A program made the position numbers and the translations under genes. 64,000 nucleotides of DNA from Primorskyibacter flagellatus (lineage in GTDB: Bacteria > Pseudomonadota > Alphaproteobacteria > Rhodobacterales > Rhodobacteraceae), in contig NZ_BMFJ01000001.1 in the NCBI RefSeq assembly GCF_014638275.1, positions 124,001 to 188,000 of the forward strand, in the 5' to 3' direction. Shown in pieces: positions 25,863 through 33,595 of this stretch; within the stretch, counting starts at the first letter, position 1; every line of letters begins with the position of its first letter. A model generated the notes under the pieces. That model did no database searches. It had not been told where the DNA came from and saw nothing but the letters and a program-made list of their open reading frames with translations.

Positions 25863-25934
25863 CCCGGTCCGCCTCATTTCCCGGCATGTCTTGGTTGTCA
25901 ATTTTCCCATACGATCCAGACCATTCGCGGGTAC

Positions 25935-25961
25935 TTGACTAAAATACTAAGAATCTATATC
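25935..25961 (+). promoter_or_regulatory. Promoter of the heme uptake operon with ACTAA repeats
   Basis: TTGACT at 25935-25940 and TATATC at 25956-25961 resemble -35 and -10 boxes with a 15-base spacer; TATCCG at 25958 would give 17. The spacer contains two direct ACTAA copies eight bases apart (ACTAAAATACTAAG), a likely site for iron-responsive control, regulator not identified. Confidence 0.5.
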
Positions 25962-26021
25962 CGCCATCGGAGAGCCAGCAACGATCCCCGTGCCAGCAAG
26001 ATAATCTGATGGACCGAGATC

Positions 26022-28043
26022 ATGACACGCTCCCAGCTTCTGGCGGGCACCAGCCTTCTGGTGCCGCTTGCCCTTCCCCTTCCCGCGCTTGCCCAGGAGA
26101 CCGTGCTCGACACGATCCGCGTGCAGAGCATGCGCGGCGTCTCCACCAACACCGCAACCGCCGAAACCACGCTTGACCAGGAAGAACTGGACCAGCGCCA
26201 AGCCTCGACGCTTGCCGAACTGATGGGGACCGTGCCGGGGGTGACGCTGTCGAACGCGGCCACGCCGCAGGGCTCGTCGATCAACATCCGGGGGCTGGGG
26301 GCGGACGCAGGGGTCTACGGGTCCAACACCAAGGTCAACGTGGTGATCGACGGTGTCGCCAAGGGGCAGGAGGAGATCTACCGGCAGGGCAGCCTGCTGA
26401 CGTTCGAACCGGACCTCTTCAAGCAGGTCAAGGTGATCCGTGGCCCGTCCGAAGGCTTCCGCTTCTCCTCGGGCGCGATCGGCGGCACGGTTGAGGCGGT
26501 GACGAAGGATGCCGCCGACTTCCTGCAGGGCGACGACACCTTCGCGTTCCGGCAGCGGCTGGCCTATGAAAGCAACGGCACCGGGCTGCTCAGTTCGTCG
26601 ATCATCGCCTGGCGGCCGGATGAGCGGCTGGACGTTCTGGCCTTCTACGGACGCCGGGAGTCCGAGGATTACAAGGACGGCAACGGGGTCGTGCAGGCGG
26701 ATACCGGGTTCGAGCTTCCCGCCTATCTGGTAAAGGTCAAATACCACGCGACGCCGGACCTCAGCTTCTCGGCCTCTTATTCCAGGAACTCCATTGCGCT
26801 GCGGGATGTCAGCTATGACTTCATCGGATCGGCCTTCGCAGCGCGGGTCGATGCGGATATCACCGATGAAACCGCCTACCTGGCGGTGGAATACAATCCG
26901 CCCAACCCGCTCATCAATCTGACCGCAAAACTGGTCTATACCGACGAACTGATCGAAAACGTCTCGTCCACGACCTCCTCCACGATCTACAACGCGGACA
27001 ACCGGACAGAGAAGTTGGCCTTCGTTCTGGAGAACAAGGCGGAGTTCATGACCGGCGCGGCGAACCATTCGCTGCTGACCGGGATCGAGGTCGGCAAGCG
27101 GGAGCGGAGTTCGATCAGCCACACCGGCGGCAGCGCGGACGGCACGCCGGGCGGGACCGATGAATATGTCGCAGTCTACGTGACCGACGAGATCGACATC
27201 GGCGCGCTCACGATCACGCCGCAGCTCCGCTGGGAAAAGCAGAAGATCACCTCGATCGGGAACGCCAATCCGCTCAGCCCGCGCTACGTGCCGGTCGCCG
27301 ACGGGCAAAGCTGGTCCGATGCGGACGGGGCGGCGGCGGTGTCGGCGCGCTATGCGTTCACACCGCAATTCGCGGCCTTCGGGACGCTGGCCTACAATAC
27401 CAGCATGCCGCTGATCGACGACATCCCGACCGCCGCGCCGGGCACCTCGACAGAGATCGTGACAACCGAAAAGGCGATCACCTACGAACTCGGCCTGTCC
27501 TATGACGCCGCTTCGGTCTTTGCCGCCGAAGACCGGCTCGCGATGAAACTGACCGGGTTCAAGACAGAGGTCTGGAACAACACGACCTATACCAACTACA
27601 ACTCTGCCGCCGAGGACCGGGTGGACCTGCAGGGGGTGGAGCTTGAACTGTCCTACGCGCATCCCGCGGTCTACGTCGACCTGAACGCCTCGCGCATGCG
27701 GGCCAAGTGGGGCGATGGCAGCTGGTTCAACAACGCGCCCGCCGACTCCGTCCAGCTGACGGTCGGCAAGCGGTTCATGGACGACCAGCTCGACCTGTCG
27801 GTAGAGATGCGGCACGACTGGGCGACCAACCGGAACGTGCAGTTCGGCGGCACCGTCAACTCAAGCCCCGCCTTCACCACCTGGGCGCTGTCGGCGGCCT
27901 ACAAGCCCAACTCCGGCCCGCTGGACGGGGTGGAATTCCGCGGCGGCGTCGAGAACCTCTTCGACACGCGGTACACGCCCTACCTGTCCAGCCGACCCGC
28001 GCCGGGCCGGACCTTCAAGTTCTCCGTGGTCAAGGTTTTCTGA
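26022..28043 (+). CDS. hmuR: TonB-dependent hemin/hemoglobin outer membrane receptor
   Basis: Outer-membrane receptor of 673 residues. A signal peptide ends at ALAQ. Next come a TonB-box-like segment (ETVLDTIRVQS), the plug domain (INIRGLGADAGVYGS, VIDGV, VKVIRGPSEGF), and a 22-strand barrel with the conserved close VENLFDTRYTPYLSSR and a terminal Phe. It resembles HmuR/BhuR-type heme receptors. It leads hmuRSTUV and probably depends on an iron-responsive regulator at the upstream promoter. Confidence 0.92.
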   Translation: MTRSQLLAGTSLLVPLALPLPALAQETVLDTIRVQSMRGVSTNTATAETTLDQEELDQRQASTLAELMGTVPGVTLSNAATPQGSSINIRGLGADAGVYGSNTKVNVVIDGVAKGQEEIYRQGSLLTFEPDLFKQVKVIRGPSEGFRFSSGAIGGTVEAVTKDAADFLQGDDTFAFRQRLAYESNGTGLLSSSIIAWRPDERLDVLAFYGRRESEDYKDGNGVVQADTGFELPAYLVKVKYHATPDLSFSASYSRNSIALRDVSYDFIGSAFAARVDADITDETAYLAVEYNPPNPLINLTAKLVYTDELIENVSSTTSSTIYNADNRTEKLAFVLENKAEFMTGAANHSLLTGIEVGKRERSSISHTGGSADGTPGGTDEYVAVYVTDEIDIGALTITPQLRWEKQKITSIGNANPLSPRYVPVADGQSWSDADGAAAVSARYAFTPQFAAFGTLAYNTSMPLIDDIPTAAPGTSTEIVTTEKAITYELGLSYDAASVFAAEDRLAMKLTGFKTEVWNNTTYTNYNSAAEDRVDLQGVELELSYAHPAVYVDLNASRMRAKWGDGSWFNNAPADSVQLTVGKRFMDDQLDLSVEMRHDWATNRNVQFGGTVNSSPAFTTWALSAAYKPNSGPLDGVEFRGGVENLFDTRYTPYLSSRPAPGRTFKFSVVKVF

Positions 28044-28119
28044 CCACCAAAGCCCGAACCGGGCGGACCGATGCGTCCGCCCGGCCAGATGCCCCGCAAC
28101 CTGCCACAGGAGGGATAAG

Positions 28120-29169
28120 ATGTCCCCGAGCCCCCAGGAAATCCGCGCAGCCAAGGCCGAGGCCACCCTGCGCGATCGTGACCTTGCCGCGAGCCTGAAA
28201 ATCAGCGAGGCCCAGCTTGTCGCCGCGCATGTCAGCGTCTCCGGTCCGTTCCGCGCCACCCGGATCCGGTTCCACCCCGACGACGTCATGCCGGTGATGC
28301 CCCGCCTCGGTGAGGTCATGTCGCTGACCCGGAATGAATCCATCGTTCTGGAACGGGTGGGAACCTTCGGCGAATACCGGTCCGGCCCGCATGCGGCGAT
28401 GGTGCTGGGCAAGGATATCGACACGCGCATCTTCCCGAAACACTGGGCCTACGGCTTCGCGGTCGAGGCGGACGGCGATCACGGCACCCGCCGGTCGCTG
28501 CAGTTCTTCGACACGACGGGAGAGGCTCTGCAGAAAGTCTACCTGCGCGAGACCTCGGATGCCGCCGCCTGGGCGCCGCTGGTGGAGGAACTGACGCTCG
28601 ACGACCAGTCCGACGCGATCACGCCTGAGCCCGCGATGCCGACCGAAGGCCCGAAGGCGGATGCCGAAAAGCGCGACGTGCTGGTCGCGGAGTGGCAGAA
28701 GATGACCGACACGCATCAGTTCAACCGGATCTCCAGCAGGCTCGGAATGAACCGGCTTGGCGCCTACCGGCTGGCGGGGTCGCCCTATGTGCGGGCCGTC
28801 GATCCGGGCTGTGTCGAAGGCTGGATGACCGCACTCAGCGAGACCCGGCAGAAGGTCGTTTTCTTCGTCGGAAACCGCGGCCACATCCAGATCCACTGGG
28901 GCACCTTCGACGCGATCAAGGTGATGGGCCCGTGGCTGAACGTGCTGGACCCGATGCTCAACGTGCACCTGCGTGCCGACCGCGTTGCGGAGGCCTATGT
29001 CGTGGACAAGCCGACAAAGCGCGGACCGGCGATCTCACTTGAATGCTTTGATGCGGAGGGCGGGCTGATCTTCCAGTGCTATGGCCAGCGCGAAAGCGAG
29101 GAAGACACGCTGGACCAGTGGCATGGCATCCTCGACCGGCTTCCGGCGGTGCGCGAGGCCGCGGAATGA
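28120..29169 (+). CDS. hmuS: Hemin-degrading factor / heme carrier HmuS
   Basis: Cytoplasmic protein of 349 residues made of two related HemS/ChuX-type halves (about 1-170 and 180-349). Repeated features are the pattern VGTFGEYRSGPH in the first half and FVGNRGHIQIHWG in the second. It accepts heme from HmuTUV and releases iron or passes heme on. An AGGAGG at 28108-28113 drives the ATG. Its stop overlaps the hmuT start (AATGA). Confidence 0.93.
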   Translation: MSPSPQEIRAAKAEATLRDRDLAASLKISEAQLVAAHVSVSGPFRATRIRFHPDDVMPVMPRLGEVMSLTRNESIVLERVGTFGEYRSGPHAAMVLGKDIDTRIFPKHWAYGFAVEADGDHGTRRSLQFFDTTGEALQKVYLRETSDAAAWAPLVEELTLDDQSDAITPEPAMPTEGPKADAEKRDVLVAEWQKMTDTHQFNRISSRLGMNRLGAYRLAGSPYVRAVDPGCVEGWMTALSETRQKVVFFVGNRGHIQIHWGTFDAIKVMGPWLNVLDPMLNVHLRADRVAEAYVVDKPTKRGPAISLECFDAEGGLIFQCYGQRESEEDTLDQWHGILDRLPAVREAAE

Positions 29170-30020
29170 CCCGTCTTCTTCTGACCCTCGTGGCGGTGCT
29201 GATGCCGCTGGCCGCGGCGGCGCAGCCCTACCCGGACGCGCAGCGCATCGTCTCCATCGGCGGCCCGGTGACCGAGCTGATCTTCCTGCTCGGCGCCGCG
29301 GACCGGGTGATTGCCCGCGATACGACCTCCTCCTATCCGGAGGAGGTCAACGACCTGCCCGACGTGGGCTACATGCGTCAGCTTTCGGCGGAGGGCGTGC
29401 TGTCGGTCGGCCCCGACCTGATCGTGACCCGCGACACGGCCGGCCCGGTCGAGGCGATGGACCAGCTGCGTGCCGCCGCCATTCCGATGGTCGAAGTGCA
29501 TGACGGCTATTCCGCAGACTCGGTTGTGGCCGCCATGCGGACCGTGGGCGTGGCGCTTGGCCTGCCGGAGAGGGGCGAAGCGCTTGCCCGGCAGGCGGAG
29601 GCGGATTTCGCGGCGCTGAAGGCGAAGGCCGCGGCCGGTCCGGCGGTACGGGTCATGTTCGTCCTGTCGAACCAGGGCGGGCGCCTGAACGTTGCGGGCG
29701 CGGGCACCGGCGCGGACGGTATCCTGTCGCTGTCGGGGGCGGAAAACGTCATGGCGGCCGAGTTCCAGGGCTACAAGATCGTCTCGGACGAGGCGATCAT
29801 CGCGGCCGCGCCGCAGGTCATCCTGATGATGGAGCCGACCGGCAACCCGGAGACCGACGACCTGCGCGCGGGCGTGATGGACCTGCCGGCGGTGAAACAG
29901 ACCCCGGCGGGGGCGGCGGAGGCGCTGGTCCGGGTGCCTCCGGCGGCGCTTGGGTTCGGGCCGCGCACGGCGGCACTTGCCGGGGCGCTGCACGACACGC
30001 TGGCCAACGCGGTCAAGTAG
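29166..30020 (+). CDS. hmuT: Hemin ABC transporter periplasmic binding protein
   Basis: A 284-residue class III periplasmic binding protein. The signal peptide ends near AAAAQP. Typical segments are RIVSIGGPVTELIFLLGA, LPDVGYMRQLSAEGVLS (Tyr heme-ligand candidate) and GFGPRTAALAG. The ATG is embedded in the hmuS stop region, so translation is coupled. Confidence 0.92.
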   Translation: MTRLLLTLVAVLMPLAAAAQPYPDAQRIVSIGGPVTELIFLLGAADRVIARDTTSSYPEEVNDLPDVGYMRQLSAEGVLSVGPDLIVTRDTAGPVEAMDQLRAAAIPMVEVHDGYSADSVVAAMRTVGVALGLPERGEALARQAEADFAALKAKAAAGPAVRVMFVLSNQGGRLNVAGAGTGADGILSLSGAENVMAAEFQGYKIVSDEAIIAAAPQVILMMEPTGNPETDDLRAGVMDLPAVKQTPAGAAEALVRVPPAALGFGPRTAALAGALHDTLANAVK

Positions 30021-30029
30021 GTGGTCGCG

Positions 30030-31103
30030 ATGCCTTCCTCCGCTACCGCGGCGGCGCCGCTTGCGGGCGACCGGCGCGGGCGTGCGGCGGCGCTCCGGGT
30101 CCTGCTGCTCGCGGTGCTCGGGGTCATGGCGCTGCTGGCCCTGGGATGGGGCGCGGCGGGCGATACGCGGGTGCTGGCGGCGCTGACGGCCCGGTTCGGG
30201 GTGGGCGAGGCCTCCGTCCGCGACATGACCATCGTCTGGGACATCCGCATGCCGCGGGTGCTGACCGCGATGCTCGTCGGGGCCGGGCTGGCGGTGTCCG
30301 GCGCCGTCATGCAGGGGCTGTTCCGCAATCCGCTGGCCGATCCCGGCCTCGTCGGCGTTTCGGCGGGGGCGGGGTTCGGCGCGGTGGCGGCCATCGTTCT
30401 GGGCGGCTTCCTTCCCGCCGCCGTGCTGGGCTGGGTCGGCGGTTACCTTGTGCCGTTCGCCGCATTCCTCGGGGGCTGGGCCTCGACCCTGATCCTCTAT
30501 GCAATCGCGACGCGCGGGGGGCGGACCTCGGTCGCAACGATGCTGCTGGCGGGGATCGCGCTTGGCGCGCTGACCGGGGCGCTGACCGGCTTCATCGTGT
30601 ACCGCGCCACGGACGACCAGCTGCGCGACCTGACGTTCTGGGGCATGGGGTCGGTGGCCGGCGCGACATGGGCCAAGCTGCTGACCGCCGGTCCGATCAT
30701 CGCCGTCGGCCTGATCGCCATGCCGGTCCTGTCGCGCCCGCTGGACGCGCTGGCGCTTGGCGAATCCGTGGCCGCGCATCTGGGGATCGACACGCAGGCG
30801 ATGAAGCGCATCGCGATCCTGTCGGTGGCACTGTCGGTCGGGGCCTCGGTCGCGATCACCGGCGGAATCGGTTTCGTCGGCATCGTGGTGCCGCATATCC
30901 TGCGGCTGGTGCAGGGACCGGAACATCGCAACCTGCTGCCGAACTGTGCCGTGCTCGGCGCGATCGTGCTGCTGGCGGCGGATATGGTCAGCCGGACGGT
31001 GGTCGCCCCGGCAGAGCTTCCGATCGGTATCGTCACGGCCACCATGGGCGGGCCGTTCTTCCTTTGGATCCTGCTGAAGAACCGGCGCATTCTGGATATC
31101 TGA
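30030..31103 (+). CDS. hmuU: Hemin ABC transporter permease (FecCD family)
   Basis: A 357-residue permease with about ten hydrophobic segments. FecCD motifs are present: IRMPRVLTAMLVGAGLA, MQGLFRNPLADPGLVGVS, a GGIGFVGIVVPHILRL loop, and PAELPIGIVTATMGGPFF. The ATG at 30030 follows an AGGTGG at 30019-30024; a GTG at 30021 in the same frame lacks a site. It forms the heme channel with HmuV. Confidence 0.93.
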   Translation: MPSSATAAAPLAGDRRGRAAALRVLLLAVLGVMALLALGWGAAGDTRVLAALTARFGVGEASVRDMTIVWDIRMPRVLTAMLVGAGLAVSGAVMQGLFRNPLADPGLVGVSAGAGFGAVAAIVLGGFLPAAVLGWVGGYLVPFAAFLGGWASTLILYAIATRGGRTSVATMLLAGIALGALTGALTGFIVYRATDDQLRDLTFWGMGSVAGATWAKLLTAGPIIAVGLIAMPVLSRPLDALALGESVAAHLGIDTQAMKRIAILSVALSVGASVAITGGIGFVGIVVPHILRLVQGPEHRNLLPNCAVLGAIVLLAADMVSRTVVAPAELPIGIVTATMGGPFFLWILLKNRRILDI

Positions 31104-31104
31104 C

Positions 31105-31896
31105 ATGTTGTACGAAGGCCGTGGCATCACCGTCTCATACGGGACCCGCACCGTTCTGGACCGCGTCGACTTTGCCGCGAGGGCGGGGGAAGTCACGGCG
31201 ATCGTCGGGCCGAACGGATCGGGCAAGACGACCCTGCTCCGGTCCCTGTCGGGCGAGGCCGCGCATGCCGGACAGGTGCACATCAACGGGCAGGACGCGG
31301 AGGCGATGTCGGCCCGCGAGAGGGCCCTGCACCGGGCGGTCCTGCCGCAGTCGGGCAGCATCGCCTTTCCGTTCAACGTGCTGGAACTGGTGCGCCTTGG
31401 CCTTGTCGCCGGCCTGGCCTCTGCCGATCCGGGAGAGGGCGACCGGATCGTGCTGGCGGCCATCGCGCGGGTCGGGCTGAAAGGCTGCGAGGCGCGGATG
31501 GTGCAGGAGCTGTCGGGTGGAGAGCGGCAGCGCGCGCAACTGGCCCGCGTGCTGGTGCAGATCTGGCAGCCGGTGCTGGCGGGGCAGCCGCGCTGGCTGA
31601 TGCTGGACGAGCCGGTCTCCGCGCTCGACATCCGCCATCAGCTGACGATCATGCGGCTGTCGCAGGACTACGCGCGGGCCGGTGGCGGGGTGATTGCGGT
31701 GATGCACGACCTGAACCTGACCGCCATGTTCGCCGACCGTGTCAGCCTGCTCTACGCAGGAAAACTGCAGCGCAGCGGTGCACCGTCCGAGGTGTTCAAC
31801 GACCGCGATCTCAGCGCCTGCTACAACTGCCCCGTCCGGGTCAACACACCGCCTGACAACGGCGGGCCATGGGTCCTGCCACAGTCGATGGTGTGA
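31105..31896 (+). CDS. hmuV: Hemin ABC transporter ATP-binding protein
   Basis: ABC ATPase of 263 residues: Walker A GPNGSGKTT at 35-43, Q-loop LPQSGSIAFPF, signature LSGGERQRA, Walker B LMLDEPVSALD and the H-loop AVMHDLNLT. It closes the hmuRSTUV operon, one base after hmuU. Confidence 0.94.
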   Translation: MLYEGRGITVSYGTRTVLDRVDFAARAGEVTAIVGPNGSGKTTLLRSLSGEAAHAGQVHINGQDAEAMSARERALHRAVLPQSGSIAFPFNVLELVRLGLVAGLASADPGEGDRIVLAAIARVGLKGCEARMVQELSGGERQRAQLARVLVQIWQPVLAGQPRWLMLDEPVSALDIRHQLTIMRLSQDYARAGGGVIAVMHDLNLTAMFADRVSLLYAGKLQRSGAPSEVFNDRDLSACYNCPVRVNTPPDNGGPWVLPQSMV

Positions 31897-32095
31897 CGCG
31901 CGCGGGGCGCAGCCCGCACCGGCGGGGACTGCGGTTGTCCTTTCGATGCGCGCGCGACGAGATGCAAAGCCGGCTGGCGGATGCGTGTCCTGCGGCGGTG
32001 CGATCACATATCTTACGGAACCTGAATTTCTTCGGGAACCAAAACCGTCCGAAGTCGTTGTGCACGAAAAGCCGCGCTCGGACGGTCGGGATTGC

Positions 32096-33595
32096 ATGAA
32101 TACTGAAAACGACAACCGCGCGACGACCGGCATCGGGGGCCTCGATGCGGTCCTGCGCGGCGGACTGACGCCGAACCGTCTGTATCTGGTCGAAGGCACC
32201 CCGGGCGCGGGGAAGACGACGATCGGGCTGCAATTCCTCCTGTCGGGGGTCGCAGCGGGGCAATCCGGCCTCTATGTCACTCTGTCCGAGACGGAGAATG
32301 AGCTCCGCTCCGTCGCCGCATCGCACGGGTGGTCCCTAGACGGGCTCGACATCTTCGAAATGGCGGACGAAGCCGATTTCGGTCTGGAACAGGAACAGTC
32401 CCTGTTGCATTCCTCCGACGTCGAACTGGGCGAAACGATCCGCGGTATTCTCGACCGTGTGGAGCAAACCGACCCGCGGCTCATCGTGCTGGACAGCCTG
32501 TCGGAGCTTCGCCTTCTGTCGCAGAGCGCGCTGCGCTATCGCAGGCAGATCATGGCGCTGAAGCACCATTTCGCCAGACGCAACTGCACGGTTCTCATGC
32601 TCGACGACCGAACCGCGGACCCCGGCGATCTGCAGCTGCATTCGCTGGCGCATGGCGTCATCAGCCTGGAACAGCTCGCCAGCGAATTCGGGGCGGAACG
32701 GCGACGGCTGCGGATCGTGAAGATGCGCGGGCTGAAGTACCATGGCGGCTACCACGATTTCACGATCGAACGCGGCGGGCTGCAGGTGTATCCGCGATTG
32801 ATAGCGGCCGATCACGAGGCAAAGTTTTCCAGCGACCCCATCTCCACCGGTCTCGCCGGGCTCGACGCCCTACTGGGCGACGGTCTGGTTCCCGGGACGA
32901 ACGCCCTGCTGTCTGGCCCTGCCGGTGTCGGCAAGACGACGACGGCCGTGCGGTGCATGCTCTCTGCCCTGGAGCGCGGAGAGAAGGCGGCCTATTTCCT
33001 GTTCGACGAACGGCTGCCGACGCTGATGCAGCGGTGTCGCGCGCTGGACATGGACCTGACGCCCTATGTCGACAACGGTCAGCTCATCATCCGCCAGATC
33101 GACCCTGCCGAGCTGACGCCGGGCCAGTTCGCGAACGAGGTCAGGGCGAGCGTCGAACAGCATGAGGCGACCGTGGTGGGCATCGACAGCCTGAACGCCT
33201 ATCTGCACGCCATGCCAAGCGACACCTACCTGATGTTGCAGATGCACGAACTGCTCAGCTATCTCGCGCAGCGCGGCGTCGTCTCCCTGCTGATCGTGGG
33301 GCATCACGGGATTGCCGGCGAACTCAGGACGGACATCGACATCAGTTACCTTGCAGATACGGTCATGCTGCTGCGGTTCTTCGAGGCGGAGGGTCATCTG
33401 CGCAAATCCATAGCGGTCATCAAGACGAGGACATCCGACCATGAGCGGTCCATCCGCGAATTCCGCATCGACAAGAGCGGGCTGAGTGTCGGAGTACCCA
33501 TCACCAATTTCAGCGGCATCCTGACCGGCAGCCCGGTCTACGGACGGCCGCGGGATGACCTCATGGACCTCCGGCCGGACGAGGCGCAATCGTGA
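32096..33595 (+). CDS. KaiC-like two-domain RecA-fold ATPase
   Basis: A 499-residue protein with two tandem KaiC/RadA-type domains. The first starts TTGIGGLDAVLRGGL with Walker A GTPGAGKTT at 34-42. The second starts STGLAGLDALLGDGL with Walker A GPAGVGKTT at 274-282. Walker B-like LIVLDSLSELR and VVGIDSLNAYL follow. Catalytic-Glu doublets typical of KaiC (EE after Walker A) are replaced by LSETENE and FDER. The stop overlaps the GTG of a PAS hybrid kinase, so the two are produced together. Non-cyanobacterial KaiC homologues often associate with signalling kinases in stress responses. There is no kaiA or kaiB nearby. Confidence 0.87.
   Translation: MNTENDNRATTGIGGLDAVLRGGLTPNRLYLVEGTPGAGKTTIGLQFLLSGVAAGQSGLYVTLSETENELRSVAASHGWSLDGLDIFEMADEADFGLEQEQSLLHSSDVELGETIRGILDRVEQTDPRLIVLDSLSELRLLSQSALRYRRQIMALKHHFARRNCTVLMLDDRTADPGDLQLHSLAHGVISLEQLASEFGAERRRLRIVKMRGLKYHGGYHDFTIERGGLQVYPRLIAADHEAKFSSDPISTGLAGLDALLGDGLVPGTNALLSGPAGVGKTTTAVRCMLSALERGEKAAYFLFDERLPTLMQRCRALDMDLTPYVDNGQLIIRQIDPAELTPGQFANEVRASVEQHEATVVGIDSLNAYLHAMPSDTYLMLQMHELLSYLAQRGVVSLLIVGHHGIAGELRTDIDISYLADTVMLLRFFEAEGHLRKSIAVIKTRTSDHERSIREFRIDKSGLSVGVPITNFSGILTGSPVYGRPRDDLMDLRPDEAQS

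Noticed and set aside
29079..31631. 850-codon minus-strand frame
   Set aside because: Antisense to hmuT, hmuU and hmuV, with low-complexity composition.
32096..33595. Circadian clock locus
   Set aside because: KaiC-like ATPases are widespread outside cyanobacteria; no kaiA or kaiB is near and KaiC catalytic details differ.
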